DNA from: Planctomycetaceae bacterium
GTDB lineage: Bacteria; Planctomycetota; Planctomycetia; Planctomycetales; Planctomycetaceae
Length of the DNA stretch: 19,906 nt
Direction: 5' to 3'
Assembly (NCBI GenBank): GCA_023258825.1
Contig: JALQWE010000012.1
Coordinates: 1 to 19,906, forward strand
The first letter of the stretch is position 1. Each line of letters opens with the position of its first letter. Positions 1 to 8,006 of the stretch are shown here, one piece after another. The translations under genes and the position numbers were made by a program. The notes beneath the pieces were generated by a model, which saw nothing but the letters and a program-made list of their open reading frames with translations, did no database searches and had not been told where the DNA came from.

Positions 1-1111
1 ACTCCTGCGCCAATAATTCAAACGGTTCCAGACCCACAGAAATTCGAATCAGCTCGTCACAGATCCCCGCCTCTCCCCGCTGCTGAGACGTCAGGAATCG
101 ATGTGATGTTGTGGCCGGATGCGAAATCGTCGTTCGAGCATCGGCCAGTGTCGGCGAAAAGGGGATCGTCGGCAGGTTCCGAAGAAACTCATTCACGCTC
201 TGAAACCCCGTCCCCGCCAATTCCACCGAGATGATGCCCCCTGTGCCATTCGGATACAGACGACGAGCGGTCTCCACAGAACGATGATCCGACAACAGAG
301 GATAGTACACTCGTCGTACACCCGGCTGACCCGCCAGAAATTCCGCCAGTCGCCGAGTAGTCTCGCACACCTGCTTCATTCGCAGCGCCAGAGTCCGCAG
401 CCCTCGCTGCGTCAGCCAGCTCTCAAATGGATTGGCGTTCTGCCCGAAAATACTGGCTGTCTCCCGCAACGGTCGCACCAGCTCCAGCGCCCCCGCAGCG
501 ACCCCCAGCATCACGTCCCCATGCCCATTCAGATACTTCGACGCACTGTGAAACACCAGCGCCGCCCCCAAAGCACAGGGCCGTATCAATTCCGGTGTCG
601 TAAATGTCGAATCCACAACCACCGGCACCGTTCCCGCACAATCCACAATCGCCGGCAGATCCGCCACTTCCAGCAACGGATTGGAAACCGTCTCCACCAG
701 CACAACTCGTGTCTCGCGCCGAATCATTGCCCGCAACTGCTCAGGTCGGGACACATCAAAGGCCGTCACCGTCACTCCCAGACGCTGCATTCGCGACGCC
801 AGCTGCAGAGTTTTGCCATACAGCGAACTCGCCACCAACACATGGTCACCAGCGGCCAGCAGGGTCAGAAAAATACTGCCAATCGCTCCCATGCCCGAAG
901 CAAAGACAGCGCCGGCTTCCGCGTGCTCCAGTCGAGCAATCGAGTCGGCAAGGGCCGAATGATTCGGGTTACTGTCCCGAGTGTAAATGTCCCCCGTCAC
1001 CTCACCGGAATACAACTGCTGCAGAACATCCAGATCCGGCACATCAAACGCCGTCGTCTGAAAAATCGGCGGAGCACTCGGAGTTGTCATCCCTGACACC
1101 GGATGACCCAT
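1..1111 (-). CDS. Cys/Met metabolism PLP-dependent enzyme (cystathionine gamma-synthase/lyase family), 3' end cut by window
   Basis: The minus frame is open from about 1111 to the left edge (about 370 residues); only a short C-terminus is missing. Numbering from the ATG at 1111, a YTR phosphate-binding motif lies at 43-45 followed by SNPN. An ETVSNP segment lies at 140-145, the pyridine-nitrogen Asp is D167 in VVVDSTF, and the Schiff-base lysine is K192 in HSASKYLNGHGDVMLG. These are hallmarks of the fold-type I family that includes cystathionine gamma-synthase, cystathionine gamma-lyase and methionine gamma-lyase; which reaction this protein performs cannot be read from the sequence. Two in-frame ATGs (1111 and 1090) compete. 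The first has GGAAAG 7 nt upstream and is preferred; the second has CAGGG immediately adjacent, which is too close. It lies 144 bp downstream of the flavin oxidoreductase gene on the same strand, so co-transcription is possible. Confidence 0.9.
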   Translation of the reverse strand, partial: MGHPVSGMTTPSAPPIFQTTAFDVPDLDVLQQLYSGEVTGDIYTRDSNPNHSALADSIARLEHAEAGAVFASGMGAIGSIFLTLLAAGDHVLVASSLYGKTLQLASRMQRLGVTVTAFDVSRPEQLRAMIRRETRVVLVETVSNPLLEVADLPAIVDCAGTVPVVVDSTFTTPELIRPCALGAALVFHSASKYLNGHGDVMLGVAAGALELVRPLRETASIFGQNANPFESWLTQRGLRTLALRMKQVCETTRRLAEFLAGQPGVRRVYYPLLSDHRSVETARRLYPNGTGGIISVELAGTGFQSVNEFLRNLPTIPFSPTLADARTTISHPATTSHRFLTSQQRGEAGICDELIRISVGLEPFELLAQE

Positions 1112-1255
1112 TCTTGAACTTTCCGCGTCCGACACAACCACACCTCAATTCAACCAGATCTCTGCCACATCTGATGACTGCCACACCGCAGACAGAATTC
1201 CACCGCCCCGATCTGCTCCGCTAACGACCACGGCATCACGGGTCGAGTAAAGCCT

Positions 1256-2356
1256 TCAGGCATGCGCCGGAAAATCCGTATAGCCCCGCGGTCCGTTCGG
1301 CGTGTACCAGTCAGACATCGGTGCAGGCGGTGCCAGTTCCCACCCGTGACGAAATCGTTCCACAAGGTCCGGGTTGCTGATAAACGGACGCCCGAAAGCA
1401 ATCATGTCGGCATGCCCGGCCGCTATCGCTGCATCAGCCCGTTCCTGCGTGTAACCGCAGTTCCCCATCAACGGACCACTGAACACCTGACGAAAATCCG
1501 CCAGCGTCATCGGCTGACCAAGACCATGAAAGCCGAATTCCAGACCGTCCATCACATGCAGCCATGCCAGCCCCATTGGCTCCAGCACGCCCGCCGCATG
1601 CAGAAACTGCTCCCGAAAATCCGTGGACCCCATGTCGTTGAACATGCCGTTGGGCGAAAGACGCACACCAATTCGTTCCGCCGGCCAGACCGTTGCCACC
1701 GCCGACACCACCTCCTGCAGGAATCGCGACCGATTCTCAATCGATCCCCCATAACCATCCGTGCGCTGATTTGTCTTTGACTGCAGAAACTGGTCGATCA
1801 GATAGCCATTGGCCGCATGCACCTCCACACCATCAAATCCCGCCCGACGTGCCCGCTCCGCAGCCCTGCGATAGTCCTCCACAACCCGCGGGATTTCCGC
1901 CGTCTCCAGAGCTCGTGGCACTTCATAGGGCTGTGCGCCGGCCGGAGTGTAATTGTGAGTTCCATCGATCCGAATGGCCGACGGCGCCACACACGCCCGC
2001 CCGCCATGAAAACTGCTGTGTGATGCCCGGCCCATGTGCCACAGCTGCAGAAATATCACACCTCCAGCCTGATGAACGGCCTGCACCACCTGACGCCAAC
2101 CCGCCTCCATCGCATCCGTGTAGATTCCCGGCGACTCATTCCAGCCATTGGCCTCTTCAGAAATCGTCGTCGCCTCAGAAATCATCACTCCGGCCGACGC
2201 TCGCTGCACATAGTATTCAGCCATCAGCGCATTCGGAATCCGCTCCGCACCAGCCCGAGCCCGTGTCAGTGGCGCCAGGACCACTCGATTCTTCAACGGC
2301 AAGCCCCGCAACGAAAACGACGTCAACAACTCTCCGGACATATCTCTCTGCACCAT
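1256..2356 (-). CDS. Old Yellow Enzyme family NADH:flavin oxidoreductase / alkene reductase (NemA-like)
   Basis: This 366-residue single-domain TIM barrel has the usual length for FMN-dependent ene-reductases such as NemA or xenobiotic reductases. The N-terminal strand NRVVLAPLTRAR (23-34) carries the Thr that tunes FMN in this family. QLWHMGR lies at 104-110. The substrate-anion pair is His180 and Asn183 in VHAANGYLIDQF, followed by the family signature around QRTDGYGGSIENRSRF. Near the C-terminus GNCGYT and DMIAFGRPFISNPDL form the phosphate-binding end of the barrel. The expected reaction is NAD(P)H-dependent reduction of activated C=C bonds or nitro/electrophilic compounds in the cytosol; the physiological substrate is unknown. 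The start is uncertain: ATG at 2356 or the in-frame ATG five codons later (MSGELL). No terminator is visible between it and the PLP-enzyme gene downstream. Confidence 0.93.
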   Translation of the reverse strand: MVQRDMSGELLTSFSLRGLPLKNRVVLAPLTRARAGAERIPNALMAEYYVQRASAGVMISEATTISEEANGWNESPGIYTDAMEAGWRQVVQAVHQAGGVIFLQLWHMGRASHSSFHGGRACVAPSAIRIDGTHNYTPAGAQPYEVPRALETAEIPRVVEDYRRAAERARRAGFDGVEVHAANGYLIDQFLQSKTNQRTDGYGGSIENRSRFLQEVVSAVATVWPAERIGVRLSPNGMFNDMGSTDFREQFLHAAGVLEPMGLAWLHVMDGLEFGFHGLGQPMTLADFRQVFSGPLMGNCGYTQERADAAIAAGHADMIAFGRPFISNPDLVERFRHGWELAPPAPMSDWYTPNGPRGYTDFPAHA

Positions 2357-2540
2357 TCACAAAAGGAAAACACGACCAACAGTTCACACAGCCTACCGAA
2401 CTCACCCGGTTCTGGCACGACACTCCAGACATTTCCCCGACAATTGCACTGCACCTTCCCCGCTCACCCCGCGCGCACACTCAACTCACCCAATACTCAC
2501 AGCCGCCTTGCCCCAGGCCACACACACAGACACATCCGAC

Positions 2541-4208
2541 TCACTTCCAGGATAACCAAGCCTGAGCCATTGCGCGTCCCAGCCAGAGTGTTCCGGCTGT
2601 TCCCAGATGCTGCGTTTGATGAGGTGCCGTGGCCGTGGAAATGATCAACACGCGCGGGTCCACTGCAGCAATCTCTTCCAGATCCCGGTTCACCTGAGTG
2701 ACATGTTTCCACGTCGGCTCTGAAAACTGCTGGCCGATCAGCCATCGTAAGTCCGGAGCCCCAAGATCCTGTCGTGTCTGACGAATCAGCGTTCGCATCA
2801 ACTCCGCATTTTTCGCGGCATAGGGACCAAACCAGGTGTCGTTCTCTCCGGTTTGCCAGAACACCCCTCCCAGCTGACACCGGTAACCACGCTGCTCAAG
2901 ATCCCGCTGCGCTCGGCGAATACTGGCCACAAACTCCGGATACAGGTTGCGATGCACTTCGCTCGTTCCTTCCGGCAACCAGTCCGGCCCCTGCGCTCCA
3001 CTGTCCGTAAACTTCAAAATCGCGATGCCGGTGTTCGCCGGCATGCCCCGTCGCAACTCTGCCCCCAAGGCCAGCTCCGGACCAAACGTCCCCTGATATC
3101 CCGTCAAACCCAGTGGCTCCCAGTCCCGCGAAACACGGACCCCACCACCCAGCGAATATCGATACAGAATCCCGGGCTGGTCCTCACTGAGTGCCCCGAA
3201 TTCCGGAAAGTCGCTCAGCTGCGACGCAAAGGCGCCCTCCCCCTCAGCACCACGCTGTCCCGCCAGCACAAACAACTGCACCGTCCCTCCAGCCTCCACC
3301 GGAAGCTCCCCACGAAATCCGCGATCCTTTTCCTCCGGTGCTACCCCCTGGTCGCGCAGCCACGCATCCGCAAAGGCCTGCCCCAACTGCAACTGGCCCT
3401 GAGTCCCGAAGTGATAGTGCGGCTGACCACTGCCCATCACCTCAAAGGCCAGATGAGATGTCGGTACCCAAATCGTCTGCGAATCCCGGCTGAGCACCCG
3501 CGATTGCTGGCGAAATAACTCGCCCAGCTGCGTTCGATGATCCATGCCCCAGATGCCCTTCTCACTGACTTCCCCGATGTACCACTTCAGCTGCGGCAGA
3601 CCCAGGTCCAGACGCAACTGACCGATCAACCGCTCCAGGCCCTTCGCATAGTTCGGCACCAACCCGCGGTCCAGCATGTCGTTCTCGCCCTGGTGCCACA
3701 GAACCGCCTCAACCCGGTACCGCAACCCCTGCTGCTCCAGCGACTGCAGCGACTCCCGGATCAATTGAAGAGTTTTGGGATACAACCGCAGTCCGTCATC
3801 CGGAGCATCCGGGTTCCAGTCTTTCGCGACTGTCGTGCCCCCCACCGCCGATTTGATAATCGCAATCGGCCCCGAACTGTACTGCCCCACTCGACGCGCA
3901 AAAGTAATTTCCGGCCCAAAACTCTCCAGCGGTCGCAACGCTTCCCAACCCTCTGATCGCCGCCCCTCATGGCCCAGCAACCATGCAAACCGCACGTCCT
4001 CCTGCGGCACTCCTGCCCCCCGAAACTCAGGAAACTCATCGATCCGCTCGGCATGCGCATCCGCGCCCACCATGTTGCTCTGCCCGGCCATCACAAACAC
4101 ACGAATGACGTCGTCAGCCCCACGACAACAACAAGTTGTCACCGGAAGACTGATTCCGGCCAGCAGCCAGCAGATCAGTTGTCGTATTCCTGTGCGGGTC
4201 TTCATCAT
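2541..4208 (-). CDS. Secreted tandem sialate O-acetylesterase (SASA)-like protein, second domain lacking the nucleophile Ser
   Basis: This 555-residue protein has an N-terminal signal-like segment (basic MMKTRTGIR, then hydrophobic LICWLLAGISLPV, then CCCRGAD), so it is probably exported. It holds two tandem SASA/CE6-like SGNH-type domains. Domain 1 (about 34-285) has the nucleophile motif GQSNMVG with Ser44, the block WHQGEND (171-177) and the late histidine in HYHFGTQGQ (H264/H266). Domain 2 (about 309-553) repeats the layout (VLAGQ, WQTGEND at 451-457, QHLGTAG with H534), but GQSNM is replaced by GQRGA, putting Arg319 where Ser should be. Only domain 1 is therefore predicted to be an active carbohydrate esterase; CE6-type enzymes remove acetyl groups from sugars or xylan. 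The start at 4208 has GGAG 7 nt upstream; an earlier ATG at 4238 would spoil the signal peptide. It is divergent from the kinase-like gene at 4583. Confidence 0.88.
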   Translation of the reverse strand: MMKTRTGIRQLICWLLAGISLPVTTCCCRGADDVIRVFVMAGQSNMVGADAHAERIDEFPEFRGAGVPQEDVRFAWLLGHEGRRSEGWEALRPLESFGPEITFARRVGQYSSGPIAIIKSAVGGTTVAKDWNPDAPDDGLRLYPKTLQLIRESLQSLEQQGLRYRVEAVLWHQGENDMLDRGLVPNYAKGLERLIGQLRLDLGLPQLKWYIGEVSEKGIWGMDHRTQLGELFRQQSRVLSRDSQTIWVPTSHLAFEVMGSGQPHYHFGTQGQLQLGQAFADAWLRDQGVAPEEKDRGFRGELPVEAGGTVQLFVLAGQRGAEGEGAFASQLSDFPEFGALSEDQPGILYRYSLGGGVRVSRDWEPLGLTGYQGTFGPELALGAELRRGMPANTGIAILKFTDSGAQGPDWLPEGTSEVHRNLYPEFVASIRRAQRDLEQRGYRCQLGGVFWQTGENDTWFGPYAAKNAELMRTLIRQTRQDLGAPDLRWLIGQQFSEPTWKHVTQVNRDLEEIAAVDPRVLIISTATAPHQTQHLGTAGTLWLGRAMAQAWLSWK

Positions 4209-4582
4209 CTCAAGTCTCCGGTGCGCAGTCCCTGTCACCCTGTCCCTGTGGGAAGGTTGTCGTGAAGCCCGAGTCTAGCGTGTTCCTGCCGAAAACTCGC
4301 CCACGCAACCCAGGCCCCTCAAAAAACACCGCCGGTTGCTCTCGCGACTTCCAAACCCGCTGTTCCCACGAATGAATTTCTGCCTGCACCACATCAAATC
4401 AACCCCCGCAGCACTCAGCGACAAAAGCCATCGCCCTTGTGGTTTCAGGCCCCGCCTTGCGATTGTGTCCACGCCAGGCGACACTTCCAATTCCGGAAAC
4501 GTCATGCGTGACGTCCTCGTCAGCCATCACACCAAATCGTGCCCATGGCTGTGCGCCGCTCAGTACTCTGAACCACAAACAG
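4209..4582. other. Divergent intergenic region between the esterase and the kinase-like gene
   Basis: About 374 bp separate the two divergently transcribed starts, so promoters for both are expected here. No convincing -35/-10 pair could be assigned by eye. The only clear structure is the inverted repeat at 4499-4514, listed separately. Open frames crossing this stretch lack domains or ribosome-binding sites. Confidence 0.5.
4499..4514. promoter_or_regulatory. Candidate operator: ACGTCA-N4-TGACGT inverted repeat
   Basis: Perfect 6-bp arms (ACGTCA and TGACGT) flank TGCG. The repeat sits about 70 bp upstream of the kinase-like start at 4583, inside a divergent intergenic region, where an operator for a dimeric regulator would be expected. 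No regulator gene lies beside it. It could be chance; confidence is low. Confidence 0.3.
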
Positions 4583-5527
4583 ATGATGCCCGCAAACCCC
4601 GCTCTGATTCTTGGTATTGATGGTGGTGGAACCAAAACCGTCGCGTGGCTCAGCACTGCGGATCCCGATGGTCCACTGCTGGGTCAGGGCCACGCCGGCC
4701 CATCCAATCAACGCGCTGTGGGCCCGGTACTGGCCACACAAAATCTGGATCTCGCCGTACAACTCGCGTTCGACAACGCCGGGCTTGAACGACAAACTGT
4801 CCCGGCTGCCTGCCTGGGACTGGCCGGCGCGGACCGCCAGGCCGATCGTCAGGTGGTGCTGCAATGGGCCGAACACGCCCGCCTCGCAGAACGCGTTCGA
4901 GTCGTCAATGATGCGGTTCCCCTGCTGTCTGCCAATCACGGCTCCGGAATCGGCGTCGCTCTGATCGCCGGCACCGGCTCACTCGCGTGGGGGCGAAATG
5001 CCGCCGGTCAGACCGCTCGCTCCGGTGGCTGGGGCTATCTGCTGGGTGACGAAGGCAGCGCATTTGCCCTGGGCACCGCCGCAATCAAAGCGGTCGTGAT
5101 GGCCGCCGATGGTCGCTCCAGCGACACCACGCTCCGCGATCCTCTGCTGCAGGCCCTGCACATCTCCAGCACCGCCGATATTGTCACCGCGGTCTATTCC
5201 GCCGACATCCCCCGCGCTGTGATTGCCGGACTGGCCCCACTGCTCTTTCAGCCCGAACACGCCGCAGACGTGGCCGTACAGTCAATCCTGCAGCAAGCTG
5301 CAAATGACCTCGCCACCATGACCATCTCTGTCGCTCGTCAACTGCAGCTTGTCGCCCCGTTTCCACTCGCACTCACCGGATCCGTTCTGCTGCACCAGCC
5401 TCAATATCGTCAGGCCGTAATTCAGGCAATCACCGATCTCAGTCTGGCACCTCCACGCGTCTCCGTTGTTCCGGATGCCGTGGCCGGTGCTCTGCAACTC
5501 GCCCGAGACCTGCTGCTGTCACCCTGA
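4583..5527 (+). CDS. BadF/BadG/BcrA/BcrD-type ATPase, N-acetylglucosamine kinase-like
   Basis: This 314-residue protein has the ASKHA actin-like ATPase fold. The first phosphate loop is GIDGGGTKT at 11-19. The probable catalytic Asp is D110 in VVNDAVPLL, the second phosphate motif is IAGTGS at 128-133, and the adenosine-side block GGWGYLLGDEGSAFALG lies at 148-164. A C-terminal LTGSVL (264-269) fits the usual closing motif. The length matches eukaryotic-type N-acetylglucosamine kinases (NAGK) and the BadF ATPase Pfam family. Known NAGK members phosphorylate GlcNAc at C6 with ATP; the substrate here is inferred. Tandem ATGs at 4583 and 4586 mark the start, because the conserved fold begins nine residues later. 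An open frame continues upstream to 4439 but has no homology-like content. It is flanked by a sugar esterase and a sugar-acetyltransferase-like gene, both on the other strand. Confidence 0.87.
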   Translation: MMPANPALILGIDGGGTKTVAWLSTADPDGPLLGQGHAGPSNQRAVGPVLATQNLDLAVQLAFDNAGLERQTVPAACLGLAGADRQADRQVVLQWAEHARLAERVRVVNDAVPLLSANHGSGIGVALIAGTGSLAWGRNAAGQTARSGGWGYLLGDEGSAFALGTAAIKAVVMAADGRSSDTTLRDPLLQALHISSTADIVTAVYSADIPRAVIAGLAPLLFQPEHAADVAVQSILQQAANDLATMTISVARQLQLVAPFPLALTGSVLLHQPQYRQAVIQAITDLSLAPPRVSVVPDAVAGALQLARDLLLSP

Positions 5528-5686
5528 TCAGACACAACTCGTCAGTGACACTCTGCACAGCATGCATGACGCCCCGGGAAGGCCATGGTTCGGGAAAGCG
5601 ATGTTCCACCTGAACCAGCCTCACCCCAACTCACACATCTCAGCCCCACGCATCGCAACACGGGCACGCGCCGTTGCCCTGCTGTG

Positions 5687-6829
5687 TCACAGCCGCAGAA
5701 AAATTCGACTGCGGTACAGATACAACAACAGCAGCCATTCCGCCGCCAGGACTCCCACGGCCAGCACAACCTCGCCCCAGGCACCACTCAACCGTGCGAT
5801 CCCCGACAGAAAAAAAGCCGCGATCGCATCAAAATCCACAAACCGCGGCACCACATAGATCGTGATCGCGTTCACTCCTATGACCGCCCAGAAAAACGCC
5901 CAGCGGCGAAATCCCATGACGTCTATCACGAGGTAAAACACCGACAACAGCAGCAGACTCCAGCCCGCAGCCACCAGCACAAACGAACTGGTCCAGAGGT
6001 TCTTGATGATTGGAAACACCACGCCCCACGAGTAACCCGCTGAAAGTAATACGCCCCCCATCAGACACAGCCCGGCAAATCGCACCCACCCGGATCGGTC
6101 CGTCCGTAACCACAGGCCCGCCAGACATCCCAGCAACACGGTGGAAACTGCTGGAATCGTCGACAAAATTCCCTCGTTATCGCCATCACCATACCACTGC
6201 GCAGGGATTCGACCTGGTAATAAGGCCCGATCCACGTAGCCTGCCAGATTCCCCGCTCTGGAAAAATCTCCCGCAAGGCCTCCCGGTGCCGGCACCAGCG
6301 TCAGCAACGCCCAGTAACTCAACAGGATTCCGGCAATCGTCGCAATCAACCCGCGAACACTCAGCTTCAGAAACAGCACGGCAGAGATCCCGTAACACAG
6401 CGCAATGCGCTGCAGGACGCCGGGATATCGCAACTCACCAAATCTGAACTGCAGCAGGCCGTTACAAACCAGCCCCAGAAGAAACAGCAAAGCCGTGCGT
6501 CGCAGGATCCGCGACCACGCCTGCGACGGCTCCTGTTGATATCTGCTCAACGAAAACGGGATCACACATCCCACCAGAAACATGAACAGCGGGAAAATCA
6601 GGTCGTAAAATCGAAATCCCGCCCAGTCCACGTGCTCAAACTGCAGCTTCAGGCGCGCAGCGTTCACTGAAGTCGACCGCTCCAGCAGCTTTGTGGCCAG
6701 AACATCTCCGCCCACAATCCAGAACATGTCAAAGCCCCGCAACGCATCAATAGACAACAGCCGCTCACCCGTTCGCTCACCTGCTGCCGCCTTGCCGGTT
6801 TTCCGGCCCCCACCCTGTGCTGCCGCCAC
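5687..6829 (-). CDS. DUF5009 / heparan-alpha-glucosaminide N-acetyltransferase-like membrane acyltransferase
   Basis: This 380-residue polytopic membrane protein starts with GTG (GGAG 9 nt upstream). After a basic, Gly/Ala-rich cytoplasmic tail (1-22) comes the family opening RLLSIDALRGFDMFWIVGGD. The central signature EHVDWAGF, then DLIFPLFMFLVG (65-87), follows, and about nine further hydrophobic segments run to the C-terminus (last one EWLLLLYLYRS). His66 lines up with the histidine that accepts the acetyl group in human HGSNAT (KHASWNGL). That enzyme moves acetyl from acetyl-CoA across a membrane onto a terminal glucosamine, so a role in acetylating an extracytoplasmic sugar is plausible but not shown. 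The gene lies 76 bp downstream of the uracil-DNA glycosylase on the same strand and converges on the kinase-like gene, with no clear terminator in the 159 bp between them. Confidence 0.88.
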   Translation of the reverse strand: MAAAQGGGRKTGKAAAGERTGERLLSIDALRGFDMFWIVGGDVLATKLLERSTSVNAARLKLQFEHVDWAGFRFYDLIFPLFMFLVGCVIPFSLSRYQQEPSQAWSRILRRTALLFLLGLVCNGLLQFRFGELRYPGVLQRIALCYGISAVLFLKLSVRGLIATIAGILLSYWALLTLVPAPGGLAGDFSRAGNLAGYVDRALLPGRIPAQWYGDGDNEGILSTIPAVSTVLLGCLAGLWLRTDRSGWVRFAGLCLMGGVLLSAGYSWGVVFPIIKNLWTSSFVLVAAGWSLLLLSVFYLVIDVMGFRRWAFFWAVIGVNAITIYVVPRFVDFDAIAAFFLSGIARLSGAWGEVVLAVGVLAAEWLLLLYLYRSRIFLRL

Positions 6830-6905
6830 TCGCCTGCTCTCCTCTCTCAGAATCCCCGCTGCGATCGAACAGCCAACGCCATCAACGTCGCTGCCTGTGC
6901 GCTTC

Positions 6906-7823
6906 CTACTGCAACTCCACGCCCAGAGCCCTCATGAAGAACTTCATGTCCTCCCAAACCTGCTTCTTGGCCGCCGGATTTCGCAGCAGATACGAGGGAT
7001 GGTAGGTACACAGCACACGAGATGCGCCGTACTCGTAAAACTTACCCCGCATCTTTGAAATCGCCGTGTCGACCCCCAGCAGGTTCTGCGCCGCCACTGC
7101 ACCCAGACAAATAATGAACTCCGGCTGCACCACATGAATCTGTGCCTCCAGAAACTCCCGACAATTCGCCGCTTCCTGTGGCAATGGATTCCGATTCCCC
7201 GGTGGACGACAACGCAGAATGTTGCAAATGTACAGATCCTCACGCCGCAGTTGACTGGCTGCCAGAATCTTGTTCAGCAACTGCCCCGCCGCCCCCACGA
7301 ACGGCTCGCCCTGCTCGTCCTCTTCCTGACCGGGTGCCTCACCAATCACCATCACCCGCGCAGTGGCACTGCCCACCCCGAAGACCGTTTGAGTCCGTCG
7401 GGTGGCCAGCTCAGGACAACGCTGACAACAAGCCACCGCCGCTTTCAATCCACACAACGCCGCCTCGCGCGCTTCCCGCGTGGAATGCTCCCGCTCCCGA
7501 ATCTGCTGCACTTCCGGCAGCAGCTCCGGAGGACGCACGGATGACGGATGCAGATCGTCGGCATCCAGCAGACCCGGCACACGCCGCAATGGCTTCACTG
7601 CACTCGGTACCGGAGCCGCTTTTGCCGGCCGACGTGCCAAACCCGGCGTTCCGGAAACCGGTTCCGCAACCGTCACTGCATTACTGCTTCCAGCCACCGC
7701 CGCAGACGATCCCCCGCGTGCCGCAGGGACTTTTTTCCGCGCAAGATCCACCTTCGGAAGATGCGTGACCCCCACACCGGTCAGATGCTTCAGCAGCTGC
7801 GCCATCGCTCGCTTATTACTCAT
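6906..7823 (-). CDS. Family 4 uracil-DNA glycosylase with Fe-S cluster and long N-terminal extension
   Basis: The catalytic part is residues 125-305 of a 305-residue protein. Four cysteines in the family-4 pattern probably hold a [4Fe-4S] cluster: Cys133 and Cys136 in CQRCPEL, Cys205 in [13 protein letters not shown] and Cys221 in NCREFLE. Active-site motif A is [17 protein letters not shown] (161-177), with GEAPG typical of family 4 rather than family 5. Motif B is HPSYLLR (275-281). It removes uracil from DNA to start base-excision repair. The first 120 residues are unusual: a short helical segment ([15 protein letters not shown]), then a low-complexity Ala/Pro/Ser/Val linker, then a charged stretch ([16 protein letters not shown]). 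The ATG at 7823 was chosen; an in-frame TTG six codons upstream is less likely. The acyltransferase gene follows on the same strand after 76 bp. Confidence 0.93.
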   Translation of the reverse strand: MSNKRAMAQLLKHLTGVGVTHLPKVDLARKKVPAARGGSSAAVAGSSNAVTVAEPVSGTPGLARRPAKAAPVPSAVKPLRRVPGLLDADDLHPSSVRPPELLPEVQQIREREHSTREAREAALCGLKAAVACCQRCPELATRRTQTVFGVGSATARVMVIGEAPGQEEDEQGEPFVGAAGQLLNKILAASQLRREDLYICNILRCRPPGNRNPLPQEAANCREFLEAQIHVVQPEFIICLGAVAAQNLLGVDTAISKMRGKFYEYGASRVLCTYHPSYLLRNPAAKKQVWEDMKFFMRALGVELQ

Positions 7824-8006
7824 AGTCACACCCGTCAGCAACAGAGAACGCGCGGCCCTCGCCGTGTTTTTCTTTACTCACCACCACGCCCCACCTTGCC
7901 ATCCTGCCACTCCGGGTCCCGCAGTTTACCCGAATGCCGCTCCCCCACAAATCCAGCCCGCCCCGTCCTCTGCCGCTGCCAGCCAGACCAGATCGGCCAC
8001 TGTCAG

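Noticed and set aside
119..1096. Long plus-strand open frame (325 codons)
   Set aside because: Antisense to the Cys/Met PLP enzyme, with Arg/His/Gln-rich translation, no domain and no ribosome-binding site; a by-product of GC-rich codon use on the other strand.
1693..2644. Overlapping plus-strand open frames opposite the flavin oxidoreductase gene
   Set aside because: Pro/His/Ser-rich translations without domains; the opposite strand holds a complete enzyme with all motifs.
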